DNA of 64,000 nt from positions 558,001 through 622,000 of the forward strand of contig OW818670.1 in NCBI GenBank assembly GCA_942493215.1. Reading direction: 5' to 3'. A program made the translations under genes and the position numbers. The notes under the pieces were generated by a model, which saw only the letters and a program-made list of their open reading frames with translations, ran no database searches and was not told the origin of the DNA. The stretch is from G942493215 sp942493215. GTDB lineage: Bacteria > Bacillota_I > Bacilli_A > RF39 > UBA660. This document shows, piece after piece, positions 44,236 through 53,294 of the stretch (position 1 is its first letter; each line of letters begins with the position of its first letter).

Positions 44236-44274
44236 ATAATTAAGAGTAATCAAGGTTGGTTACTCTTTAATTAT
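44236..44274 (+). promoter_or_regulatory. Long intergenic stem-loop without T-run
   Basis: A 14-bp arm ATAATTAAGAGTAA (44236-44249) pairs with TTACTCTTTAATTAT (44260-44274, one bulged T), 10-nt loop. It is followed by the RBS of the next gene rather than a T run, so it may stabilise or insulate transcripts rather than terminate. Confidence 0.5.
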
Positions 44275-44291
44275 ACTAAAAGGGGTGCTTT

Positions 44292-45416
44292 ATGACAGTA
44301 AATAAAACCAATATTAAAAAAAATAATCATAATCCTAAAGGTAAGGGCACTAAAAAAAAGAAAAACAAAAAAACTAAAAAAAGACATCAGACTATATTAA
44401 GAAACGTAAATATTAAAGTATTATATGTGATAATATTTCTTACTACTGTTTTTCTTATAATTGCTTCTTATGCATGGTTTTCAGCATCACTAAACGTAAG
44501 AATAAAGTTTTTTGATTTAGTTGTATCAACGGATAATGGACTATTTATTTCTTTAGATGGTGTTACTTTCTCTGATTCTGTTGATATATCTTTAAATAGT
44601 ATTATTACTGATTTGAAAAAAACTTATCCTAACCACACTAATCAGTGGTCAGCAACAGGATTGTGGCCTGTATCAACAAATGGTATTAAAAATGCTAATT
44701 CTGATAAATTTAGTGTTTATCTTGGACAAGTCAGTAGAAAAAGAGATTTAAGTGAAAAAAGATACTTAACTACTAAGTTTGTTGATGAAAATATTCCAAG
44801 ATCTGGTAATGTTTACATTGCCTTTGATGTATTTTTAAAAAATATTAGTGGTTCGCCTAAAAATGATAATTTGTATTTTGATGAGGGAACCGGTATTGAA
44901 TTTACTGCCGATACGCAAGATGATGTTAAGGCAGATATGTCAGGAATTATTAATTCCATGCGTATTGGTCTAGTAATAATAGGCAGTGTTCCAAATACTT
45001 CTGATGTTAATACTATACAAAATATACAATGTAATAATAGATGCACAATGTTGGTCTATGAACCTAACAGTACTATGCATTCAGCAAAATCTGTTGAAAA
45101 CATACAGGTTTATGGCGTTAGTTTAGCTGATGGTGTTCCCTCACCTACTTATGCGATAATAAATGAGGGTACTCGTCTTGAACATGTCAATGGTCACGAA
45201 GGTACAGGAATTCCTCTTGATACTGAACATTTTGCATTCCAAAGAACAATTACAAACTTCAATGATCCTATATATTCAATACCTAATGGTATCTCTAAGT
45301 TTCGAGTATATGTATGGATAGAAGGACAAGATATGGATAGCTTAGAAACGTCATCAAAAGGAGCAGTAGTTAATATTCTTGTTAGCTTTATAAAAGATTT
45401 AGCTGGTTATGAATAA
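44292..45416 (+). CDS. SipW-type secreted TasA-like protein, Lys-rich N-terminus, no Ig domain (paralogue C)
   Basis: 374 residues. An unusually long basic N-region of ~40 residues (KGKGTKKKKNKKTKKRHQ) precedes the signal helix LIIASYAWFSASLNV. The mature part shares with A and B: GIINSMRIGLVIIG, the close Cys pair CNNRC, MLVYEPNSTMHS, and KFRVYVWIEGQDMD. It stops after that block, so the Ig-like domain is absent. RBS AAAGGGGTG. Probably another subunit of the same family. Confidence 0.7.
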   Translation: MTVNKTNIKKNNHNPKGKGTKKKKNKKTKKRHQTILRNVNIKVLYVIIFLTTVFLIIASYAWFSASLNVRIKFFDLVVSTDNGLFISLDGVTFSDSVDISLNSIITDLKKTYPNHTNQWSATGLWPVSTNGIKNANSDKFSVYLGQVSRKRDLSEKRYLTTKFVDENIPRSGNVYIAFDVFLKNISGSPKNDNLYFDEGTGIEFTADTQDDVKADMSGIINSMRIGLVIIGSVPNTSDVNTIQNIQCNNRCTMLVYEPNSTMHSAKSVENIQVYGVSLADGVPSPTYAIINEGTRLEHVNGHEGTGIPLDTEHFAFQRTITNFNDPIYSIPNGISKFRVYVWIEGQDMDSLETSSKGAVVNILVSFIKDLAGYE

Positions 45417-45431
45417 TAAAGGGGTGATTTT

Positions 45432-45578
45432 ATGGAAAAAGAAGCAGAAAAAGTAGATTTTGATATGTCAGCTCTTACCTTACAAGAATTAGTTAAGGTA
45501 TATGGTGATATAACTGACTTTTTGCAATTTTTGGATGATAAAAAAATAGTTGTTGAAGAGAAGGTGGAAAATGAGTAA
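45432..45578 (+). CDS. 48-residue acidic helical protein
   Basis: RBS GGGGTGA lies 7 nt before ATG 45432. The product is small, acidic and predicted helical: core DMSALTLQELVKVYGDITDF, LQFLDDKK, acidic end VENE. No signal or membrane segment, so cytoplasmic. It overlaps the next gene by 8 nt, a strong sign of coupled translation and possibly of a complex with that protein. No known family recognised. Confidence 0.6.
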   Translation: MEKEAEKVDFDMSALTLQELVKVYGDITDFLQFLDDKKIVVEEKVENE

Positions 45579-47202
45579 TTTTTTAAAGTTTATTGATGAC
45601 GATATTGACGCTAAAAAAACCTTATTTTCTATTATGCCTACTAATAATAAAAAAAATGTCAAAAAGTTTAATGAGAAAATTGCCTCTATTTCTGAAAAAT
45701 ATAACGAGTATCGTTTAGCTGTAAAGAAGTATTTAGATACCAAAAGCCGGTCTTTTAATATTAAAAATAATGATAAAAATTTAGATGCTTTGAATAATAA
45801 GGTTAGTTCATTAGAACATGTACGATTTGTTTTAAATCCTACTAATACTTACCTTGAAAAAATGGGATTTGATAATTTAATATACCAAATAAGCAATTAT
45901 TATGATTTTAATTTTAATTCTTTAAATGATATTATTAATCAGTTTTTGGATAAATTTGATATGGCAGAAATTAGACTTGCTATAGACGATTTTGACTATA
46001 CGGTTTATGTTCGTGAATATATGACATCATTTTTGGAAGTACGAAATGGACGTAATAAAAACTACGATCGTGTTTCTGAAACATTTGAAAGAATTTATTG
46101 GATTAATCCGGATATTATTCAGCACATAGAACTAAATTTTCGAAAAATAATTAGGAAAAATGAAAAGAAGCTTATTAATTACATAGCTAAACTTCAAAAA
46201 GAAGTTATGCTTGAAAATAATATTAATAGTTATGAAGATTGTTTAGAAAAGTTAAAAACCGCTTATATCGATTTAAATAACGCTAGTCATGAAGATATAT
46301 GTGATATTATTAACTTAGCTAAAAATGGTGCTATTGATATGAATAACTATTTTGCTGATAGTAAGACAAGACTTGGGACTTATAGTGCTTTAATGATTGA
46401 TTCAATGAATCTTGAAGATAAAACAATAATGGATAAGTTTTATGAAAATTTAGAAAAACTAAAACATAATATTGAAGAATATTCTAATTATCTGAAATTT
46501 ATGCCCTTGATTAATAATTTCAAGAAAGAATACGAAAAACAATTATCTGTTAGTGATAAAAATTCAACTGCAAGTAAAAATTTAAAAGCAATTGAATCGG
46601 AGATTATTGAAAAAGAAGGTAAATTGGAAAAAATCAATAAAGATGTATTTCGTGGTGAAATAGGATTCTTTGAGTCACGAAATAACAATAATATAAAACA
46701 ATTGAGATTAGAATCAGTTAAACAAGCAAAAACACTTTATGACTTATATAAAGCTTATGATCAGGAATACTTTAATGATAAGGTATTATCATTTTTAAAT
46801 ATTTCATTTACTATATCAGAATTATTGCATCTATATTATAGCTTTGATTACTTCAAAAAGATTGCTATTAAAAAAACTTCTGAAATTACTACATATGATG
46901 AGATAATTAAATATAGTAATGAATTTGATTTATTTGCTATGAATCCAACTAATATAATTATTAATGGTATAGCTTTATTTGAAGAAAGTAATGTGGCTCG
47001 TATCATCGTTAATCGTTATCGTTTGGCTAATATTAATTTAACTGAGGATGGATTAATCGCTGATGAATTACCTAATTTAATCGATAAAATTCAATTATTA
47101 TTAAGAGTTAATGAAATTGAAAAGAGTTCAACAAATGTCGAAAAACTATGGTTTATGGCTCAAGTTGAAAAAATTAGTATAGCTGAAAGTAAAAAAAATT
47201 AA
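45571..47202 (+). CDS. Cytoplasmic helical/coiled-coil protein of the surface locus, unknown
   Basis: 543 residues from ATG 45571 (RBS AAGGTGG). No signal peptide or membrane segment. Lys/Glu/Asn-rich, with long predicted helices such as NFKKEYEKQLSVSDKN and AIESEIIEKEGKLEKINKD. I do not recognise the family. Coupled to the 48-residue protein and placed among exported proteins, it is a candidate cytoplasmic chaperone, scaffold or regulator for their export (inference). A terminator follows directly. Confidence 0.6.
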   Translation: MSNFLKFIDDDIDAKKTLFSIMPTNNKKNVKKFNEKIASISEKYNEYRLAVKKYLDTKSRSFNIKNNDKNLDALNNKVSSLEHVRFVLNPTNTYLEKMGFDNLIYQISNYYDFNFNSLNDIINQFLDKFDMAEIRLAIDDFDYTVYVREYMTSFLEVRNGRNKNYDRVSETFERIYWINPDIIQHIELNFRKIIRKNEKKLINYIAKLQKEVMLENNINSYEDCLEKLKTAYIDLNNASHEDICDIINLAKNGAIDMNNYFADSKTRLGTYSALMIDSMNLEDKTIMDKFYENLEKLKHNIEEYSNYLKFMPLINNFKKEYEKQLSVSDKNSTASKNLKAIESEIIEKEGKLEKINKDVFRGEIGFFESRNNNNIKQLRLESVKQAKTLYDLYKAYDQEYFNDKVLSFLNISFTISELLHLYYSFDYFKKIAIKKTSEITTYDEIIKYSNEFDLFAMNPTNIIINGIALFEESNVARIIVNRYRLANINLTEDGLIADELPNLIDKIQLLLRVNEIEKSSTNVEKLWFMAQVEKISIAESKKN

Positions 47203-47225
47203 AACTTCATTTTGAAGTTTTTTTG
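47201..47225 (+). terminator. Terminator after the helical protein
   Basis: 9-bp stem AAAACTTCA (47201-47209) / TGAAGTTTT (47213-47221), TTT loop, T run. Confidence 0.85.
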
Positions 47226-47265
47226 TTTTTGGTGAAATATATTTATGGTGAAAATTGGCGAATTA

Positions 47266-47274
47266 TGTTATAAT
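47266..47274 (+). promoter_or_regulatory. Extended -10 promoter of the large surface protein
   Basis: TGT-TATAAT; no clear -35. Confidence 0.5.
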
Positions 47275-47324
47275 TGTTATATAAAATAAAATAGGGATTT
47301 ATTTATGATTGGAAGGTGATAGGT

Positions 47325-50300
47325 ATGCTAAAAGCAAGAAAATTCATTAACAAATTATCACAAACACAAAAGTTTACTTGTTTAGTAGTAATGTTATTAC
47401 TTGTTTTATTAGTTACAATTGGTATACCTTCATTAGCGAGATTTAAAAATCGTAGTACTATTAACACAGTAACTTTTTGGGATGGAAGTATTGCTAGTAG
47501 TTATCATAAGGGAACGGGTACACAAAATGATCCCTATATAATCTCAAATGGGGCAGAATTGTCTTATTTTGGTGAACAATTAACCAGCTATGATTATGAA
47601 AACACATATTTTAAATTAAGTAATGATATCGCTTTAAATAATGGCGTTTTTGATTACGATACAACCGATGGTATTAAATATATATTGGATAACGAAACTT
47701 ATTACATAGCAAACTATTCTAATAAATATTACGATAATAATAGTCATTCAGGAACAGAAATTGGAACTGTCAATCTTTTTGATTCATTAAATGGTTTTAA
47801 AGGCTATTTTGATGGTGGTTCATTTACTATATATGGATTATATGTTACAAGTGAAACAAAGGCTGAAATGGCATTATTTACAGATCTACAGGGGGATATA
47901 AAAGATTTATATGTTGAGAATACCATTATATATGGTGGCACTATTACAGCTGGTATTGCGTCAACTACCAATAATAATACCTTAACCAATATTTTATTTA
48001 ATGGACATATAATTGGTAAAAGCAACTTATCTAATCAAAGTATTAACACAATACCTACTATTTCGGTAATTAATTTACAAAGCACAGAAACAACCAATTA
48101 TATTGATTTAACTAATGATTTGCCTTTTATTGGAAGTGAAATCAGTTCAACAACTATTACTGGTAATTATACCTTTGATGGCACAACTGATGCCGAAACC
48201 ATTATAAAGATTAATGGGGTTACAGTAACGGGAGGCATTTTTGAAGTTGATTTAGGCAGTAGTATTAGGGATAATATTAACGTTGCAACATCTACAACAT
48301 CTATTGGCACACCTACTTTAACATTTACTAATTTAAAGTATAATATTACATATAAATACGGTGTATCAGGAGGTATTATTGCTAAAAGTGACAATACTGC
48401 AATTGTAAACACAATTAATAAAGCCACTGTTTATGGCTATTCTGTTAGTGGTGGATTAGTTGGTGTTACTACTAATGCCAATAATATTACAAGGTCCTAT
48501 AATACGGGTAATATTAGCAGTACTCATATTAGTGGTGGATTAATTGGCGTCATTGAAAAAAACAGTCAAGATATGACCATCAGCAGAAGCTATAATACGG
48601 GATCAATGATGGGTGATAATTTTGGGGGCTTAATTGGAATGACCATTAATAATACTGGTATAATTGCCATTAGTGATACCTTTAATACTTCAGCCACTAA
48701 TTATAGCATCGATACAATTACTAATACTACTGTCAATGTAACTAACAGTTATTTTGTCAATGGCTTGACAGCAGTCAATACAGGTAGCCTAAATAGTGGT
48801 AGTTTTGACACAATTTCTATGGATAATTTAAATTCAAAAGCATACATGATTAGTAATATGCTATTTAACGAATTTATTACTTTTACGGATTTAGAAATCA
48901 ATAATAATAATGCTTGGGTTTACGAAGATAATACTTTGCCAATCCTATTTATTGATGATATTAAGAACCCTATTGCCAATATAAACGTTAATGTATATTC
49001 ATGGAATAATTTAAGTTATGAATTAAGTCCGATTAAACTACAAACTAATATTACTTTTAGTATTGAAGAAAAAGATATCTTAAGACCACTTAAAGAAATT
49101 TACTATTATGTTAGTAATACAACAATACCTTTATCATCACAAGAGATAAATCAAATAAGTACTTGGCAGAATTATAGTAGTATTGTTCAAATAACGGAAG
49201 AAGGTACTTATGTTATTTATGCTAAAGTTGTTGATTATGATGATAATGTTACATATTTAAATACCGATTTATTAATCCTTGATTTACCTGGTGCTTCTAT
49301 CAATATAAATATGGATGATCATATATGGACTAATTTAAATTCTAATTTAAATTATATATATGTTGATAAATCACAAACACTAACTATTGAAGCAAGCAAT
49401 GATATATCGGGTATATCAAGTGTTGCGTACTACATTACTAATAGTATTTTAAGTCAAAGTGCTTTAGAAGCTTTAAGCGAAAGCAATTGGACAACCTATG
49501 ATAATAGTATCACAATTGATGAAATTGGTACCTATATTGTATATGCAAAGATAATTGATAGTTATGACTATGCCACCTATCTTAACACAGATTACATTGT
49601 CTATAATGGTTATGTAGAAAACAACCTAACGATTGGACGCAATGCGAGTAGTTATTTAAATGCGGAATCTTATATTACAGATAAATCAAGTATAACCTTA
49701 AATACTAGTTTTTCTAATATTAATGCAACAGAATTAACAGGCTATACACACAATTTAATAACTAATATTTTATTACCAAAAGATTCAAAAATAACCTTAA
49801 TTGATAATATTAAGCACAAAGTATATGAATATTTAATTAGTACTAATGAAGATATTTATGATTACAATAATAGTTGTGATCCTGAGGATTTAGACTGTGT
49901 TAAAGTTTCTACTATTCCTTTTACCTTATTTAAGGAAGTAGGAGCCGAGGATAAACCTTATACTGAAGACACCTATTATGACAATGGGTCTACAACTGAA
50001 GATTTCACAATTGTTTTAGATTTATCCAATACCAATATATTAGTAAATTATGAAAATGTTGTTTTATATATGGAACTTCATAACAATAACGGTGATAAGG
50101 TTAGACCAACTTTATTTAATACCATAAAAAATTTTAATATATATTCAAATGTTGATTTAACCAGTACTCAAGCCAGTCTTTATCTTGATACTGATTATAG
50201 CGGTAATACTATAAATTTTAATAGTGATGCTACAACTGATATTAATATCGATAGTGCCATAAATTATAAGTATATAGGGGAGCATAAAATTATTGATACT

Positions 50301-51023
50301 ACCTATGAAGACAAAGAAATAGGATTATTAGTTAAATTGGTTGATAGTAATGGTGTCATTGTTTCAAAAGACTATCTTAAAAATGTCATTTTCAAAATAG
50401 GTACTGATATATATTCACCTGATGATGATAATAATATTCGTATTAGTTTAAAAAATGGTATTGCGGATGTTAGCACAATCTTAAGTATTATCACTAGTGA
50501 TAATGATAATAATGAATTACAAGCTGGTACTTATTATTTTAAAATAACTAGTTATGCTTCTTATGATGGTTATTATAATGATGAAACAGGTAATATGGAA
50601 ATAAGCATTCCTGTTAATGTCACTAACGATAATATTAATATTCCTTACAGTTTTAATGCTAATATGGATGATACCAAACGCATTATTAATAAAACAGATA
50701 CACCATTAAATATTATTTTTGATATTATGCAGAGTGGTTCGTTAGACAACCCTAATATAAGAGTTTCTTTATATAAGAAAGATTCTTTAACTGCCTATAA
50801 TCAGAACTATTCTATTGTTAATTTAACTGATTATGTTAGTAATACACTAGAAGCTGCTACTACTAATATTTACTATGTATCAAAAAATCCAACGGAACAT
50901 ACTACTTTTGAGTTGAATTTGATTCCTACAGCATTTGAAAATACAGGTTATAAATGGGTATTTACATTATATGATGGAACTAAAAAAATTGGAACCATTG
51001 AAAAATATTTTATTGTTAAGTAG
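47325..51023 (+). CDS. 1232-residue surface protein with GLUG-like repeats and tandem Ig-like domains
   Basis: From ATG 47325 (RBS GGAAGGTGAT). N-terminal signal helix (VVMLLLVLLVTIGIPSLA). The start of the mature part (KGTGTQNDPYIISNGAEL) and repeats such as GGLVGVTTNANNITRSYNTG and GGLIGVIEKNSQDMTISRSY are GLUG/beta-helix adhesin features. Two Ig-like repeats around residues 550-770 share the ending TYxIYAKxxDxxDxxTYLNTD. The C-terminal part is further beta-rich sequence with no LPXTG. Likely a large adhesin or fibre component. The next gene begins 7 nt after its stop. Confidence 0.75.
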   Translation: MLKARKFINKLSQTQKFTCLVVMLLLVLLVTIGIPSLARFKNRSTINTVTFWDGSIASSYHKGTGTQNDPYIISNGAELSYFGEQLTSYDYENTYFKLSNDIALNNGVFDYDTTDGIKYILDNETYYIANYSNKYYDNNSHSGTEIGTVNLFDSLNGFKGYFDGGSFTIYGLYVTSETKAEMALFTDLQGDIKDLYVENTIIYGGTITAGIASTTNNNTLTNILFNGHIIGKSNLSNQSINTIPTISVINLQSTETTNYIDLTNDLPFIGSEISSTTITGNYTFDGTTDAETIIKINGVTVTGGIFEVDLGSSIRDNINVATSTTSIGTPTLTFTNLKYNITYKYGVSGGIIAKSDNTAIVNTINKATVYGYSVSGGLVGVTTNANNITRSYNTGNISSTHISGGLIGVIEKNSQDMTISRSYNTGSMMGDNFGGLIGMTINNTGIIAISDTFNTSATNYSIDTITNTTVNVTNSYFVNGLTAVNTGSLNSGSFDTISMDNLNSKAYMISNMLFNEFITFTDLEINNNNAWVYEDNTLPILFIDDIKNPIANINVNVYSWNNLSYELSPIKLQTNITFSIEEKDILRPLKEIYYYVSNTTIPLSSQEINQISTWQNYSSIVQITEEGTYVIYAKVVDYDDNVTYLNTDLLILDLPGASININMDDHIWTNLNSNLNYIYVDKSQTLTIEASNDISGISSVAYYITNSILSQSALEALSESNWTTYDNSITIDEIGTYIVYAKIIDSYDYATYLNTDYIVYNGYVENNLTIGRNASSYLNAESYITDKSSITLNTSFSNINATELTGYTHNLITNILLPKDSKITLIDNIKHKVYEYLISTNEDIYDYNNSCDPEDLDCVKVSTIPFTLFKEVGAEDKPYTEDTYYDNGSTTEDFTIVLDLSNTNILVNYENVVLYMELHNNNGDKVRPTLFNTIKNFNIYSNVDLTSTQASLYLDTDYSGNTINFNSDATTDINIDSAINYKYIGEHKIIDTTYEDKEIGLLVKLVDSNGVIVSKDYLKNVIFKIGTDIYSPDDDNNIRISLKNGIADVSTILSIITSDNDNNELQAGTYYFKITSYASYDGYYNDETGNMEISIPVNVTNDNINIPYSFNANMDDTKRIINKTDTPLNIIFDIMQSGSLDNPNIRVSLYKKDSLTAYNQNYSIVNLTDYVSNTLEAATTNIYYVSKNPTEHTTFELNLIPTAFENTGYKWVFTLYDGTKKIGTIEKYFIVK

Positions 51024-51030
51024 GTGTTGC

Positions 51031-51582
51031 ATGAAAAAAAAGTATCGAATTTTAATAATTTTATTTATGTTGATATTAATGATAATGGGTTTTGGGCTAA
51101 CATACTCTATTTTTCATTCATCAACAAGCCTGACATCAGTTGATCAAGGGCTGGCTAAATTTATTTTCAATACCGAGAGTTTAGATCAATTACAATTATC
51201 ATTGGTTGATTTTAATCCTGGTGATAATAAAGAATATCCTTTTTCAATTGGCAACAATTCCGAAGGAACTTTGAGCAATGTTACTGTTCAATACCAAATG
51301 ACAATTAAAACTTATCATCTTATTCCATTAATTATTAATCTTTATAAAGTAAATGGTGAAGTAGAAGAATTAATTTTCACTTGTGATGAAACATCAACAC
51401 GTAATCCGCAAAATGAATTAATATGCAATGCTCCTATTCAAGAAATGGGGCACGCAGCTGAACAGTTAGACAATTATAAATTAAAAGTTCAATTTCCTAG
51501 TGAATATAGTGGTTCAGAGTACTCTAATTTAGTAGATTACATTAATATTCAGATTAAAAGCTGGCAAAAAATAGATGATTAG
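51031..51582 (+). CDS. Small exported protein, camelysin/TasA-like
   Basis: 183 residues from ATG 51031 (RBS TAGGTG). N-terminal hydrophobic helix ends in MIMGFGLTYSIFHSSTSLTS, a variant of the SipW-type signal. The mature part has LVDFNPGDNKEYPFSIGNNS, the N-x-x-PGD pattern common to camelysin/TasA-like proteins, and one Cys pair. Probably a small fibre subunit. Confidence 0.65.
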   Translation: MKKKYRILIILFMLILMIMGFGLTYSIFHSSTSLTSVDQGLAKFIFNTESLDQLQLSLVDFNPGDNKEYPFSIGNNSEGTLSNVTVQYQMTIKTYHLIPLIINLYKVNGEVEELIFTCDETSTRNPQNELICNAPIQEMGHAAEQLDNYKLKVQFPSEYSGSEYSNLVDYINIQIKSWQKIDD

Positions 51583-51592
51583 GGTGATAAAT

Positions 51593-52495
51593 ATGAGAAA
51601 AATTAAAAAACCAATATTTTTAATTATATTAATAATAGTTACTATTTTTGTTGGTATCTATGGTTTTTCTTATGCAAAATATGTTTCAGATTCGATATGG
51701 AATTATTATTTAAAATCAAAAGGTTTCTATTTTAGTAGTGATAATTTAAGCACTACTATTTCAAAAAATGTTGATAATCTTTGGGATGGTCGGAGTATTA
51801 ATTTTAATGTTAAAAATAATTTAAATCAAACGGTTATAACTAGCTATGATATAAATTATCAGGTTACTTGTACTATAACTGGTGATGCTGCTAGTCATGC
51901 TACTTGCCATATGAATGGTACGGAATCTAATACACAAGAAGGGGTTCTGACAAGCTCTCAAATTTGCGTTAATAACACTAATGATAACGTTGATGTTAGT
52001 GCTTTAAATAAAACAGATTGCGAATTAGGCGGCTATGAATGGTCAGATCAAATTGCAAAGAAGGATCATTACTTTGATATCGTCTTAACTGATGAAAATT
52101 ATGAATTATCAGATGTTGTAGTTAGAGTTGAAGCAGTCAGTACATCTCCATATACTAAAAGCTTAAAAGGTGATTTTGTTCTTCATAAAATAAATAATAG
52201 TGAAGATAAAGTGGCAATGAATTATAAAAATTATAGTAACTATGATCGTTTGGTGGTATCAAATTCCTATTCTAGTACTAAGTGTGTAAAAATTACATGG
52301 GATTCCAGTAAGCTCCATATTGATTCTAGCAATAGTAATATAAGTTCGTATGTAAATGATGAGAATGGTTATATAAAGGAAATAAAGTTCAATATTGGTG
52401 CTAAAGATAGTCTTAGCTATATTTTTTATAAGACGGATTTTAACGCAATATATAATGTTACTGAATTTATATTAACAGAAACAAGTGATTGTTAA
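51593..52495 (+). CDS. Exported protein with SipW-type signal (SYAKYVSD)
   Basis: 300 residues from ATG 51593 (RBS AGGGTGAT). Signal helix IILIIVTIFVGIYGFSYAKY ends in a TYAKY-type box. The mature region has several Cys (CTITGDAASHATCH, SSQICVN, TDCELGGYEW, SSTKC, final C), so disulfides are likely outside the cell. Family otherwise not recognised. Forms one run with the two genes upstream. Confidence 0.65.
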   Translation: MRKIKKPIFLIILIIVTIFVGIYGFSYAKYVSDSIWNYYLKSKGFYFSSDNLSTTISKNVDNLWDGRSINFNVKNNLNQTVITSYDINYQVTCTITGDAASHATCHMNGTESNTQEGVLTSSQICVNNTNDNVDVSALNKTDCELGGYEWSDQIAKKDHYFDIVLTDENYELSDVVVRVEAVSTSPYTKSLKGDFVLHKINNSEDKVAMNYKNYSNYDRLVVSNSYSSTKCVKITWDSSKLHIDSSNSNISSYVNDENGYIKEIKFNIGAKDSLSYIFYKTDFNAIYNVTEFILTETSDC

Positions 52496-52530
52496 CGTGC
52501 AGATAAATGTTATTATTTTAGATTTAATTA

Positions 52531-52559
52531 TTGATATATATTTGATTTTATGTTATTAT
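52531..52559 (+). promoter_or_regulatory. Promoter of the degenerate signal peptidase-like gene
   Basis: TTGATA at 52531-52536, 17-nt spacer, TGT-TATTAT ending 52559. Confidence 0.6.
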
Positions 52560-52576
52560 TAGAATAGGTGGTAAGA

Positions 52577-53119
52577 ATGAAAGCATTAGGTGTTATTAAA
52601 AAAATTTTAATTGGAATTACAGGGGTTATATTTTTTATTTTTGCGTTAACAATGACCATTCTTTTATTAAATTATAATGATTTTGGTGTTACGCAATTTG
52701 GCAACACCTCACTTATTATAATTAATGATTCTTTATCAACAAAAAACTATAAAAAAGGCGATTTAGTTTTAGTTGATGGTCTTAAGATTGAACAAATTAA
52801 AGAAGGAAATGAAATATTTGTTTATCAACCAGATCAAAATGGAGTAGTAAGTATCAATTTAGGCGTTGTTGGAAAAGTTCATGCTGATGACAATGCTATT
52901 TCCTTTGAAAATGGTGCTAATTATTCAATGAAGTATGTTATAGGTGAATCTACAAAAATTTATAATAATTTGGGATTCTTCTTATCATTAATTGAATCAA
53001 AATGGGGATTTTTATTTATTATCCTTGTTCCAAGTTTTATGATTTTTATTTATGAATTTTATGCTTTAATTGTTGAAATTAAATATGGAAAAGAAGATAA
53101 TTTGACTAAAAAATCATAA
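52577..53119 (+). CDS. SipW-like signal peptidase homologue, probably catalytically degenerate
   Basis: 180 residues from ATG 52577. Two membrane helices frame an extracellular domain, as in S26B signal peptidases. The catalytic box, normally SGSMEPxIxxGD, reads NDSLSTKNYKKGD with an extra residue. The THR(I/V) box holding the catalytic His appears as SINLGVVGK, without His. The C-terminus (SKWGFLFIILVPSFMIFIYE) is family-like. It may be an inactive paralogue serving as scaffold or inhibitor of the active peptidases (inference). The Ser assignment is uncertain. Confidence 0.55.
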   Translation: MKALGVIKKILIGITGVIFFIFALTMTILLLNYNDFGVTQFGNTSLIIINDSLSTKNYKKGDLVLVDGLKIEQIKEGNEIFVYQPDQNGVVSINLGVVGKVHADDNAISFENGANYSMKYVIGESTKIYNNLGFFLSLIESKWGFLFIILVPSFMIFIYEFYALIVEIKYGKEDNLTKKS

Positions 53120-53148
53120 TTGCAAAACTAATATTTTATAATTGTAAA

Positions 53149-53177
53149 AAAAACACATAAACATTTATGTGTTTTTA
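53149..53177 (+). terminator. Terminator after the degenerate peptidase gene
   Basis: Stem ACACATAAA (53153-53161) / TTTATGTGT (53164-53172), extended by A/T pairs, T run. Confidence 0.75.
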
Positions 53178-53228
53178 TTATTTTAGATATACTTTTACCA
53201 AAAAAGAAGGGCATAATATTGTAAATAA

Positions 53229-53256
53229 TTGTCGGATGTGATAAAATTTATATAAA
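53229..53256 (+). promoter_or_regulatory. Candidate promoter of the peptidase-AAA+ operon
   Basis: TTGTCG at 53229-53234, 16-nt spacer, TATAAA at 53251-53256, 38 nt before the start. Confidence 0.4.
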
Positions 53257-53294
53257 CTAGTATACCAATATAAGATAGAGTAGGAATGATAATA

